A DNA stretch of 64,000 bases from Chitinophaga qingshengii (GTDB lineage: Bacteria; Bacteroidota; Bacteroidia; Chitinophagales; Chitinophagaceae): the NCBI RefSeq assembly GCF_014529935.1, contig NZ_JACVFC010000001.1:620001-684000 (forward strand). Reading direction: 5' to 3'. This document shows positions 42,123 to 50,918 of the stretch, piece after piece. Each line of letters opens with the position of its first letter. Positions within the stretch are counted from its first letter, which is position 1. The notes under the pieces were generated by a model, which saw nothing but the letters and a program-made list of their open reading frames with translations, did not search any database and was not told the DNA's origin. A program made the translations under genes and the position numbers.

Positions 42123-42623
42123 TTACTTAACACTTTGCGCCGCCACTTCTTCTGCACTCAACCCAAACATCGGCGGTGTTTTCACTCCGATCATATTCAG
42201 GTAAATATACAACTGCGCCCGGTGATGGATTTCATGTTCCACCATGGCACGCAACCATTTCCATACCGGCATGGTGGCATTACCCGGTGTGGTGCATTTC
42301 CGTTGCAGGTCTTCCTCACTCAGCGCCCTGAAAATGTTCATCGATTCTTCATGCAACTGATCGAAGTAAGCCATCACGGCATCGTATCCGTCGGCCAGAT
42401 CTTTACCACAGCCGCTGTAACTACTGGGACGGCCAGCTACTGTTTCAGCGAACATATACCGTTCTATCGTAGCAATATGCCGGATTTCATCGCCGATAGT
42501 GAACTTACCGGGCATATAGGCCCAGTCCAGCGAATCGGGGGGCACCACGGCGAGCAGCCTTTTGGTACGTTCGCGGATCTTATCGTAATAAGGAATGAAA
42601 GTGCCGATAGTAGTGATTTCCAT
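42123..42623 (-). CDS. DinB-family protein (cytosolic)
   Basis: A 166-aa four-helix bundle protein. Metal-binding histidines appear at EIRHIATIERYMF (H about 48) and at VEHEIHHRAQLYIYLN (H about 130 and 134), the normal DinB triad. Such proteins belong to the bacillithiol/mycothiol S-transferase-like superfamily; the exact reaction is unknown here. Its start is 2 bp from the stop of the hotdog thioesterase gene on the same strand, so it is probably in one operon with the hotdog and DUF2461 genes. Confidence 0.88.
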   Translation of the reverse strand: MEITTIGTFIPYYDKIRERTKRLLAVVPPDSLDWAYMPGKFTIGDEIRHIATIERYMFAETVAGRPSSYSGCGKDLADGYDAVMAYFDQLHEESMNIFRALSEEDLQRKCTTPGNATMPVWKWLRAMVEHEIHHRAQLYIYLNMIGVKTPPMFGLSAEEVAAQSVK

Positions 42624-42625
42624 GG

Positions 42626-43066
42626 TTAACGTTTATTAATCTTCATCATAGTAACCAGTGCGGTGGCTACGTGGAGTTCGCGCTCACCGGTACGGGTATA
42701 GATATCTGTTTGTACGATCGTGAGGGTAGCGCCGGCTTTGATCGTTTTCCCCTGCCCTACCAGCAGTTCACCTTTGGCCTGGTTGAGGAAGTTGATCTTA
42801 AATTCCACCGTTACAAAATAGGGATCTTCTACCGGGATAGTGGCGGCGCAATACCCTGCCACCACATCGGTCAATCCTGCGATAGCGCTGCCATGAAAGA
42901 TGCCCGATGGCCGGAGCGCAATATCGCTGGGCGGCATACTGATTTCGACATAGCCTTTACCGATACCGGTCATGGTGGCGCCATACAGGGCCATCATTTT
43001 CTGGCGGACGAAGCTGTCGCGCACCCGTTGTTCGATCTCCGGTGCTAATGGTTCAATGTTGTGCAT
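42626..43066 (-). CDS. PaaI-like hotdog thioesterase
   Basis: A 146-aa acyl-CoA thioesterase-type protein with the hotdog fold: RPSGIFHGSAIAGLTDVVAG carries the HG(G/S) motif around the acceptor helix, then VTVEFKINFLNQAKGELLVG and VATALVTMM at the end. It lies between DUF2461 and DinB genes with gaps of 10 and 2 bp. The physiological acyl group cannot be read from sequence. Confidence 0.88.
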   Translation of the reverse strand: MHNIEPLAPEIEQRVRDSFVRQKMMALYGATMTGIGKGYVEISMPPSDIALRPSGIFHGSAIAGLTDVVAGYCAATIPVEDPYFVTVEFKINFLNQAKGELLVGQGKTIKAGATLTIVQTDIYTRTGERELHVATALVTMMKINKR

Positions 43067-43076
43067 AAACGACTTG

Positions 43077-43772
43077 TTATAATCCGTTGGAATCTGTAGA
43101 TAATACTTCGCTCATATAATCGAAGAAAGGACGCATCGCGGCAAAAGTTTTGCCCGCCTCCTTGCGGAACTGCGGCGACAGGACTTCTTCGTCGGTAAAG
43201 CGCCGGATCAGCAGGAACTGTTTGAAACGCAGCAGGTCCACCCCTTCATGCTCAGGATCGTAGCCACGGGGCGCTTTTTTAAGCTGTTCCCCTTCCAGGG
43301 CACCAAAGGTGGACTTAAAAGATTTACTGTTGAGGATTTTGCGTAGCGGCGCCGGGTCAAAAGCAATGTCATCGCGGATCTTTTTAAGATCGTCGGCTAC
43401 CGGTGCGAAGAAACCGCCGCCAATCATGCTGGCGCCCTGCTCTATATGGAAATAGTAACCACCCCGGCGATATTGGGTAGCGCGCCGGAAGCTGCCGCTC
43501 CAATAGGTTTTGTAAGGTGTTTTATCTGCGGAAAAACGGGTATCGCGGTAAATGCGGTAAAGACTTTGTTTACCGGAAGCGGTTTCAATCACGTCGTGGG
43601 TGGAGAGGTCTGCCAGTAATCCGTCGGCAAAGGTTTCCATTTGTTTCAGCTCCAGGAGATAATCTTCCTTGTGGGCGTTGAACCATTCCCGGTTATTATG
43701 CTTTTTTAAAGCTTGCAGGAAATCAAAACCGGACTGTTGTATACCTGCCCCTCCTGTTGTTGTTTTGGCCAT
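43077..43772 (-). CDS. DUF2461 protein
   Basis: A 231-aa protein with the full DUF2461 pattern: FDFLQALKKHNNREWFNAHK at the N-terminus, SLYRIYRDTRFSADKTPYKT (conserved IYRDxRFSxDKTPYK), GGYYFHIEQGASMIGGGFFA and DLLRFKQFLLIRRFTDEEV. The family is widespread in bacteria and its function is not known. It is the first gene of a probable three-gene operon with the hotdog and DinB proteins. The start ATG at 43772 is the first in frame. Confidence 0.92.
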   Translation of the reverse strand: MAKTTTGGAGIQQSGFDFLQALKKHNNREWFNAHKEDYLLELKQMETFADGLLADLSTHDVIETASGKQSLYRIYRDTRFSADKTPYKTYWSGSFRRATQYRRGGYYFHIEQGASMIGGGFFAPVADDLKKIRDDIAFDPAPLRKILNSKSFKSTFGALEGEQLKKAPRGYDPEHEGVDLLRFKQFLLIRRFTDEEVLSPQFRKEAGKTFAAMRPFFDYMSEVLSTDSNGL

Positions 43773-43987
43773 TTTGCTGTTATTTTTCGCTGGATGAAAT
43801 AAAGAGCAACAAATATAATTTAAATTTTACCGTCAGATTCTAACCTCATTTTCCTGAAAAAATCCTGATCGCTGTAAATCCAATATCAAAATTTCAAAAT
43901 ATCTAAATATCTAAATACCCCCGTTTGCTCCATTCGTAAAAAAAACGCAAATTTGGCGTTGGGCACTGCCGGAGGTTTTATTACGAT

Positions 43988-44551
43988 ATGAGGGACTATA
44001 ACGCGTTTAGTGATGCAGCATTGCTACCTTTATTAAAGGAAGGAAAGGTACAGGCTTTTAACGAGGTATACACCCGGTATTTCCGGTTATTGTACCAATA
44101 CGCCTGGAATATCCTGAACAATGAAGAAGAGTGCAGTGATGCCGTGCAGGAGATATTTGTATGGTTGTGGGAAAACCGCGCCACCCTTGAAATCACCTCC
44201 CTGAAAGGATACCTGATGGCTGCCGTTAAATACCGGCTGGCCCGTATTATCCAGACTTCCCGCCGCCGCGCCGCCATCCTGGCCGCTCATGTGGAGTTAC
44301 CCGCTATTACCTGTATAGAGGAAGATTTTGAGGCCAAAGAACTAAAAAGGGTGATCAATGAATTTACCGAAACCCTCCCTGACCGTGCCCGGGAAATATT
44401 CCAGCTGAGCCGGGTACAACACCTCTCCAACAAAGAGATTGCCGCCCGTATGGGCATCTCCGAAAAAACGGTCGAAAACCAGATCACCATCGCACTGAAA
44501 AAACTCCGGTCAGACCTGAGCAAAAAAATGCTCTCTTTCCTGTTGTTATAA
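43988..44551 (+). CDS. ECF RNA polymerase sigma factor (locus 3)
   Basis: A 187-aa sigma factor. Region 2: FNEVYTRYFRLLYQYAWNIL, EEECSDAVQEIFVWLWENRA, LKGYLMAAVKYRLARIIQTS. Region 4: LPDRAREIFQLSRVQHLSNK, EIAARMGISEKTVENQITIA. It heads the GH16 locus, 36-66 bp upstream of fecR. The 215-bp upstream region has A/T-rich words and a short palindrome (CGCAAATTTGGCG, near 43947) but no certain promoter. Confidence 0.93.
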   Translation: MRDYNAFSDAALLPLLKEGKVQAFNEVYTRYFRLLYQYAWNILNNEEECSDAVQEIFVWLWENRATLEITSLKGYLMAAVKYRLARIIQTSRRRAAILAAHVELPAITCIEEDFEAKELKRVINEFTETLPDRAREIFQLSRVQHLSNKEIAARMGISEKTVENQITIALKKLRSDLSKKMLSFLLL

Positions 44552-44617
44552 TTTTTTTTTATCCGCTTTGGGGGGAAGCCTTCCCTCATGTCCCTTAATA
44601 GATTGAACAAGTATTCC

Positions 44618-45730
44618 ATGGACCAATCACGTATCGCAGATATTGTAGAACGAATAGCGGCCAATACCGCCACAGATGAAGATCTCGCGGTGTACAGCGC
44701 CTGGTGCGACGCCCGGCAGGCCGGTCAGCCGGATATCGGCGACGTGTCTGCCCGGGAGGCCCGGATACTGAAAAATATCCACCGGCAAACGGGTATGTCC
44801 CGGCAAAACCTCTTTCCCTGGCGCCTGGCAGCAGCTGCAGCCCTGACCGGCATTCTGGCCGGCGGCTTTTTCCTGTACCAGCAAAACTACCGCCCTCAGA
44901 TACCGGTAGCCATGCAGGCAAAGCCCGCTAACGACGCCACGGCAGGCAAAAACTCGGCAACCCTTACGCTGGCCAACGGCAAAAAGATACTGCTCTCCGA
45001 TACCCAGGCCGGTAAACTGGCAGACCAGGACGGCGCAGAAGTGACCAAAACGGCCGACGGCTCCCTGGCATACCACGGGGGAAACGACGCCGTCACGGTA
45101 CAATATAACACCCTCAGCACAGCCCGGGGCGAACAATACCAGATCACCCTGTCGGACGGAACAAAGGTATGGCTCAACGCCGCTACCACCCTCACCTTCC
45201 CGGCATCCTTTGCCCAACGGGGCGAACGCAGCGTGGAAGTGAACGGGGAAGCCTACTTTGAAGTAGCCGGCGATCCGGCCCGCCCCTTTAAAGTACGCAC
45301 CAACAACCAGCAAATACAGGTACTTGGTACCAGCTTTAATGTCAACAACTACGCTGACGAGCCGCTGGCTAAAACCACCCTGCTGCAGGGCGCTGTTAAG
45401 ATCAACGACGCACAGGTACTGAAGCCCGGACAACAAGCGATCAGCGGTAAAAACAGCCCGCTGAAGGTAGTGACGGTAAATACTGACGGCATCATCGCCT
45501 GGAAAAACGGATACTTCGAATTCAACGATGAAAACATCTACCAGGTTATGCGGAAAATAGCCCGCTGGTATGATATGGAAGTAGTATATGAAGGAGATAT
45601 TCCGACCAACGAAATGGAAGGCACCATCTCCCGGTTTGAAAACGTGTCGAAAGTATTAAGTACAATAGAAAAAGCAGGATTATTAAAATTCCATATAGCC
45701 AACAAAAAAATATATGTAAGCAAGTATTGA
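44618..45730 (+). CDS. FecR-family anti-sigma factor (locus 3)
   Basis: A 370-aa inner-membrane protein; ATG at 44618 (MDQSRIADIVERIAAN) is preferred to the ATG at 44588. After a short cytoplasmic part there is a transmembrane segment (WRLAAAAALTGILAGGFFLY, about 69-88), an FecR domain (LSDGTKVWLNAATTLTFPAS, VEVNGEAYFEVAGDPARPFK) and a DUF4974-type C-terminus (YQVMRKIARWYDMEVVYEGD). It should inhibit the sigma factor until the SusC STN domain signals. Confidence 0.93.
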   Translation: MDQSRIADIVERIAANTATDEDLAVYSAWCDARQAGQPDIGDVSAREARILKNIHRQTGMSRQNLFPWRLAAAAALTGILAGGFFLYQQNYRPQIPVAMQAKPANDATAGKNSATLTLANGKKILLSDTQAGKLADQDGAEVTKTADGSLAYHGGNDAVTVQYNTLSTARGEQYQITLSDGTKVWLNAATTLTFPASFAQRGERSVEVNGEAYFEVAGDPARPFKVRTNNQQIQVLGTSFNVNNYADEPLAKTTLLQGAVKINDAQVLKPGQQAISGKNSPLKVVTVNTDGIIAWKNGYFEFNDENIYQVMRKIARWYDMEVVYEGDIPTNEMEGTISRFENVSKVLSTIEKAGLLKFHIANKKIYVSKY

Positions 45731-45837
45731 CCACGATTGTGAACAATGACGAGACAGTAACGAGAACAACTATTTAACAGTGAACTTTAAATCCACGCCA
45801 ATGAAGTAAACACGTTTGCTCCAACCTTACATAAAAA

Positions 45838-45865
45838 ACGTGAAAGTGATGCAACACTTCCACGT
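45838..45865 (+). other. RNA hairpin between fecR and susC (locus 3)
   Basis: An 11-bp stem with one mismatch (ACGTGAAAGTG at 45838-45848, CACTTCCACGT at 45855-45865) in the 218-bp gap before susC. It has no T tract directly after it, so it is more likely an mRNA stabilising or leader structure than a terminator. Confidence 0.4.
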
Positions 45866-45948
45866 TCGGATGTCAGGTTTCAATCAAAATCATTTTTTCG
45901 CGCACCGAAAAAACAAACATCAAACTTAAAACCAAACCCAGTAAAGGT

Positions 45949-48900
45949 ATGATATTAAACCTTCTTCACAAAGGAGGCAGGGCGTCCTATTGCCGGCCTT
46001 CCAAAATCTTCGTTGTCATGCGGATTGCGACCACATTACTGCTTACGGCATTTATCAGCTTTAGTGCTGCCGCCAACGCGCAGAAAGTAAATCTTTCTGA
46101 GAAAAACGCTTCATTGGTGACGGTCATCCATAAACTGAGAAGTCAGACAGGCTACAACTTTTTCTACGTTAAAGATCATATTAACACCGCCAAACCGGTG
46201 AATGTCAATCTCACGGATGTTCCCCTGGCGGAAGCGCTGAAAATTATTTTTGAAGACCAACCCCTCTCCTACGTAATCGATGGCAAGGAAGTAACGGTAC
46301 GCAAAAAAGCGGTGACAGCACCTGTCAATCCGCTGACCGACGTAACCGGTAAAATCCTCGATAGCGACGGTACCCCGCTGCCTTTCGTGAGCATAGTGGT
46401 AAAAGGTACCCAGAAAGGCGCCATCACCAAAGCCGATGGCAGCTTCTCCCTCAGCCTCAACAAAGGCGATGTGATCCTCGTTCGTTCTATCGGTTTTGAA
46501 ACACAGGAAATCACCTATACCGGTCAAACCAGCCTGGACATCCGCCTGAAAAAGGCTACCAACAGCCTGTCAGACGTAGTAGTAATTGGTTATGGCGCAG
46601 TAAAACAAAAGAACCTGACCGGCGCTGTCACCAGCGTAAAAGGTAAAGACCTCGACATCACCGCCAGTTCCAACTTCCAGAGCGCTTTACAGGGTAAGGC
46701 TTCCGGCGTACAGGTAGTACAAACGACCGGTCAGCCCGGCGCCGGTATCAAAGTACAGATCAGAAGCAACCCTTCTTTCGCCAATGCCGGCGTACTGTAC
46801 GTGATAGATGGCGTGCCGATTATGGATGCGGCCACTCCTCCGGTATCCGGTTCTAAATACGGTGTAAACGATCAGGGTGGCGTGGATAAATCTCCGCTCA
46901 ACTTCATCAATCCAAACGATATTGCCTCCATCGAGTTCCTGAAAGACGCGAGTGCGGCCTCCATCTACGGTGCCCGTGCCGGCGCCGGGGTAGTGCTGAT
47001 CACCACCAAAAAAGGAACCAGCGGCAAACCTAAAGTGGAATATACTGGTTCCTATGGTTTCCAGAACGTAGACAAAATGTACCCGGTGTATGGTGCTGCG
47101 GACTACATGAAACAACGCAACCTGTTTAATGAAGAATTATGGGTTCGTAAAAATAAGGTCGCACCTTACTACGGTACTGTTGATCGTGCTACCGTAACCG
47201 ATCCGCTCATTCCTATCTATTCCCAGCGTCAGATCGACTCTGCCTATTCCAACACCGAAAAGGCTACCGATGCGATCACTCGTGGCGGCTATACCCAACA
47301 ACATAACGTAGCCGTGTCCGGTGGCAATGGTAAAACCACCTACTATGCTTCCGGTAACTACTACGATCAGAAAGGAGTGATCATAGGTACCGACTTTAAA
47401 CGTTATAACGGCCGCCTGAGCCTCGACCAGGTGATCTCCGATAAGATTAAAATAGGCGGAAGCATGATCCTGTCCAATTCTGCGGCACACAATACCTTCA
47501 CTGGTGGCGCCAATGAAAATGGTGGTATCATCACTTCTGCGATTTACTGGGCCCCGGTACAACCACTGCAACTGCCCGATGGCAGCTACCCTACCAGTCC
47601 TTATTATCCCAGTATTCCTAACCCATTGTCTTACGGTACCATCACTGACCTGACTAAAAACACCCGCGTACTTACCAGCGCTTACGGAGAATGGACCATC
47701 ATCCCGGAACTGAAAGCCAATGTACGTTTCAGCTATGATAACGCTAATACTAAACGCTCTACCTACCTGCCCCGGACATTTTCTTTCGGCAACCAGGTAA
47801 ATGGCTCAGCGAACATCGCCCAATCAGATGCTACTTCCAGCCTGCTGGAATATACCCTGGCCTATAATAAAACATTCTCGGAAAAACATAACCTGAGCGC
47901 AGTTGCTGGCTACAGCTACCAGAAATCAGGTTCGGAAAATTTAGTGGCTGGCAATCAGGGCTTCCTCTCTGACATCTCCCAATATTATAACCTGAATGGC
48001 GGGCAGGCGGCGAAACCGCTCGTAGGTTCCGGTAAAGCGGAAACCGTTTGGGCATCCTACTTTGCACGTGCCATCTATACCTACAGAGGCAACATTACCT
48101 TGCAGGCATCTATCCGCCGCGATGGTTCTTCTGTATTTGCGCCTAATAAAAAATGGGGATATTTCCCTGGTGTATCTGCCGGCTGGGTACTCTCTGATGA
48201 AGCTTTCCTGAAAGGATTCACTCCGCTCTCCTTCCTGAAAATACGGGCAGGTTACGGTGAAACCGGTAACAGTGCTTTCGGCGCTGCGGCCAACGAAGTA
48301 TACAGCTCCGCCTTAAGCCCTTATTTTGGCGCGGGTAACGTCAACTCAGGCCTCATCATGACTCGCTCTGCCAATCCTAATCTTACCTGGGAAACAGCAG
48401 GAGAACTGAATGCAGGCATCGACTTCGGATTCTTTAACAACCGCCTCTCCGGCTCTGTGGACTACTTCCGTAAAGACATCCGTAACCTGATCGCCTACGT
48501 AAGAAATCCCACCGGCTTCATTCTGGACAGCTCCATCACGAATGCCGGACAGACCCGGTCTACCGGTTATGAGATCTCCCTGCACAGCAAAAACATTGTT
48601 ACCAAAAACTTCTCCTGGTCTACCAGCGTAAACTTCTCCCATTACCTCAACTACTGGGTGAAGCGTTCGCCGGCAGCTATGGCGGTATTACCACGTTATG
48701 AAAATGCAACCGGCGGCGGTGCGCTGTTTAATCCTATCTTTGGTTACATCGCTACTGGTTTCTACAAAGGAGATAAAGGTTCCGCTCCTGCCCATATGCC
48801 TGGTATGCTCCCCGGCGGTCTTATCCTGGAAGATATCCATGGCTACGATAGTAACGGCAATCTCACCAGCCCCGATGGTACTATCACAGATGCCGACAAA

Positions 48901-49404
48901 ACGTACCTGGCTAACGGTGATCCCCGCTTTAACTTTGGTATCGGTAATCAGTTTACCTACAAAAACTTTGACCTGAGCATTTTCTTCTCCGGACTGGTAC
49001 AGAAAAAATGGTCTCCTTACCTCTCCGGCAGAATCAACGAAGCGGTTACCGGCCAGTTTGGTTTCAACGCGATGCCCGTGTCATCTGACCGCTGGTCATT
49101 CCAGAATCCCAATGGCAACTTCCCCACTGCTTTGACAGACGGCTCCTATTCCCGGTACCAGAATGCCTCCAGCTACTGGCTGGCAGACGCTTCCTTCCTG
49201 CGTTGCCGCAACATTACCCTGGGATATGCCTTGCCGGAAAAAGTACTGGAAAAACAAAAGGTATTCTCTGGTGTAAGGTTCTCCTTCGATGTACAAAATC
49301 CGTTTACGATCACCAAATACCCAGGTCTGGACCCGGAACTGAATCCCGACAACTTCTACCCGCTGGTAAAAAGTTATGTCTTTGGTGTCAACGTATCCTT
49401 TTAA
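45949..49404 (+). CDS. SusC/RagA-family TonB-dependent transporter with STN domain (locus 3)
   Basis: An 1151-aa outer-membrane importer. Signal sequence with VVMRIATTLLLTAFISFSAA (about 23-45), STN domain (about 46-120), carboxypeptidase-regulatory-like domain (about 128-205: VTGKILDSDGTPLPFVSIVV), plug (about 206-370: LSDVVVIGYGAVKQKNLTGA, SIEFLKDASAASIYGARAGA) and a beta-barrel ending YVFGVNVSF. Partner of the SusD gene 18 bp downstream. A GH16 enzyme in the same operon suggests that beta-1,3/1,4-glucan oligosaccharides are the imported material. Confidence 0.95.
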   Translation: MILNLLHKGGRASYCRPSKIFVVMRIATTLLLTAFISFSAAANAQKVNLSEKNASLVTVIHKLRSQTGYNFFYVKDHINTAKPVNVNLTDVPLAEALKIIFEDQPLSYVIDGKEVTVRKKAVTAPVNPLTDVTGKILDSDGTPLPFVSIVVKGTQKGAITKADGSFSLSLNKGDVILVRSIGFETQEITYTGQTSLDIRLKKATNSLSDVVVIGYGAVKQKNLTGAVTSVKGKDLDITASSNFQSALQGKASGVQVVQTTGQPGAGIKVQIRSNPSFANAGVLYVIDGVPIMDAATPPVSGSKYGVNDQGGVDKSPLNFINPNDIASIEFLKDASAASIYGARAGAGVVLITTKKGTSGKPKVEYTGSYGFQNVDKMYPVYGAADYMKQRNLFNEELWVRKNKVAPYYGTVDRATVTDPLIPIYSQRQIDSAYSNTEKATDAITRGGYTQQHNVAVSGGNGKTTYYASGNYYDQKGVIIGTDFKRYNGRLSLDQVISDKIKIGGSMILSNSAAHNTFTGGANENGGIITSAIYWAPVQPLQLPDGSYPTSPYYPSIPNPLSYGTITDLTKNTRVLTSAYGEWTIIPELKANVRFSYDNANTKRSTYLPRTFSFGNQVNGSANIAQSDATSSLLEYTLAYNKTFSEKHNLSAVAGYSYQKSGSENLVAGNQGFLSDISQYYNLNGGQAAKPLVGSGKAETVWASYFARAIYTYRGNITLQASIRRDGSSVFAPNKKWGYFPGVSAGWVLSDEAFLKGFTPLSFLKIRAGYGETGNSAFGAAANEVYSSALSPYFGAGNVNSGLIMTRSANPNLTWETAGELNAGIDFGFFNNRLSGSVDYFRKDIRNLIAYVRNPTGFILDSSITNAGQTRSTGYEISLHSKNIVTKNFSWSTSVNFSHYLNYWVKRSPAAMAVLPRYENATGGGALFNPIFGYIATGFYKGDKGSAPAHMPGMLPGGLILEDIHGYDSNGNLTSPDGTITDADKTYLANGDPRFNFGIGNQFTYKNFDLSIFFSGLVQKKWSPYLSGRINEAVTGQFGFNAMPVSSDRWSFQNPNGNFPTALTDGSYSRYQNASSYWLADASFLRCRNITLGYALPEKVLEKQKVFSGVRFSFDVQNPFTITKYPGLDPELNPDNFYPLVKSYVFGVNVSF

Positions 49405-49422
49405 TCATTTAACCGGACAATC

Positions 49423-50913
49423 ATGAGAAACATATATCATAAACTCATTTTGCTGGGCGGCCTTGCGGCTTTCAGCGCATGTGAAAAAGATCTGCAATAC
49501 ACTACCTACGGCAACCTCGCCGATGTGGTAAATACTACAGAAGGCGCCGTGGCCCTCGTTAACGCCGCTTATACCGGTCTGGCCGGCGGCCCCGACTGGC
49601 AAGGCGGCTGGGATGCCGGCACCTACGCCTGGCGCACACAGGCCATGATGACCACCGACGAAGGCGTTTGCTCCTGGGGTGGCGACTGGATTCCCCTGCG
49701 TAATCTCAACTATACGCCGGATTTCGGCTGGGTAACACATAACTACGAACGTTATACGCCTTTTATCTCCCGCATCACCATTGCCCTTGACAAGATGCAA
49801 ACCCTGAACGTTCAGGAGGATATGCGGAAAAGATATATCGGTGAACTCAAAGCACTGAGAGCACACTATGCACAATTGCTCTACTTTAACTATGGCCCTT
49901 TTACCATCATCACCGATGCTAAAGTAGCCCTCGATCCGAATGCGCCTTATGTTCCCCGCCCTACGAAAGACGTAGTGGTAGCGCAGATTGAAAAGGACTA
50001 TAAAGAAGCAGCCGCTGTATTGCCCGACAAATTTACCGGTACTGATTATGGCCGCTTCTCCAAAGCAGCGGCTCTCACCGGTCTCATGAAACTGTATATG
50101 CATGAGAAAAGATGGACCGATGCGGTGACTACCGGTCAACAGCTGACACAGATGGGTTACTCCCTGTTACCCAACTACGAAAACAACTTCACTACCGCCA
50201 GCAAAGGCGGCGCCTCTACGGAGATGATTCTGGCAGTTGTTTGCTCGGCTTTTGGCGGCGATCAGTACTCCAACATGTGGCTGGCACACGCCCTGCCAGC
50301 AGATTACCAGGACTCTACCGGTATTCCGCTGACTGCCTGGGGCGGTTATAAAATGCCCTGGTCCAGCTACGATAAATTTGATAAAAGCGATAAAAGGCTG
50401 AAAGTACTGCTGGAATCCTATCCTGTTGGCAAAGATGCCACTGGTAAAGTGATCTATAAAAACGCCCGCACCTCCGGCGCACTGGGCGCTATCCCGGTGA
50501 AATTCGGTCCGGACCCGTCCCGCACCAACGCACAAAACAGCGCGGTGGATTTCCCGATCTACCGGTATGCGGACGTACTGCTGATGCTGGCTGAAAGCAT
50601 CAACGAAGCCAACGGCGCCCCCAACCAGCAGGCTTATGACGCGATCAATGCGGTAAGAGCCAGAGCAGGATTAGCTCCCCTCGCTAACCTCTCCAAAGCT
50701 GACTTCCTCGCCAAAATACAGGACGAACGCCTGTTTGAACTCTGGGGCGAAGGCTGGAGAAAAGATGACCTGATCCGCTGGAACCTCTACATCCAACGCG
50801 CTGTCAACGACGGTTCCACTACCGCACAACCATACAAAGTATTGCTGCCGTTGCCGAGATCGGTGATCACCCAAAGTGGTGGTGTCATCAAACAAAACGA
50901 AGGATATAACTAA
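49423..50913 (+). CDS. SusD/RagB-family glycan-binding lipoprotein (locus 3)
   Basis: A 496-aa lipoprotein with lipobox AAFSAC (Cys 20). It shows AYTGLAGGPDWQGGWDAGTY in an exposed loop, YIGELKALRAHYAQLLYFNY, DVLLMLAESINEANGAPNQQ and AINAVRARAGLAPLANLSKA, which matches the SusD C-terminal layout (QDERLFELWGEGWRKDDLIR). Several aromatic residues lie in the N-terminal half, as expected for a glycan-binding site. It is followed by the GH16 gene after 5 bp. Confidence 0.93.
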   Translation: MRNIYHKLILLGGLAAFSACEKDLQYTTYGNLADVVNTTEGAVALVNAAYTGLAGGPDWQGGWDAGTYAWRTQAMMTTDEGVCSWGGDWIPLRNLNYTPDFGWVTHNYERYTPFISRITIALDKMQTLNVQEDMRKRYIGELKALRAHYAQLLYFNYGPFTIITDAKVALDPNAPYVPRPTKDVVVAQIEKDYKEAAAVLPDKFTGTDYGRFSKAAALTGLMKLYMHEKRWTDAVTTGQQLTQMGYSLLPNYENNFTTASKGGASTEMILAVVCSAFGGDQYSNMWLAHALPADYQDSTGIPLTAWGGYKMPWSSYDKFDKSDKRLKVLLESYPVGKDATGKVIYKNARTSGALGAIPVKFGPDPSRTNAQNSAVDFPIYRYADVLLMLAESINEANGAPNQQAYDAINAVRARAGLAPLANLSKADFLAKIQDERLFELWGEGWRKDDLIRWNLYIQRAVNDGSTTAQPYKVLLPLPRSVITQSGGVIKQNEGYN

Positions 50914-50918
50914 GGACC

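Noticed and set aside
43865..43920. A/T-rich word repeats (AATATCTAAATATCTAAAT)
   Set aside because: Similar in style to the arms at 30670-30812 but not the same sequence; low complexity is enough to explain them.
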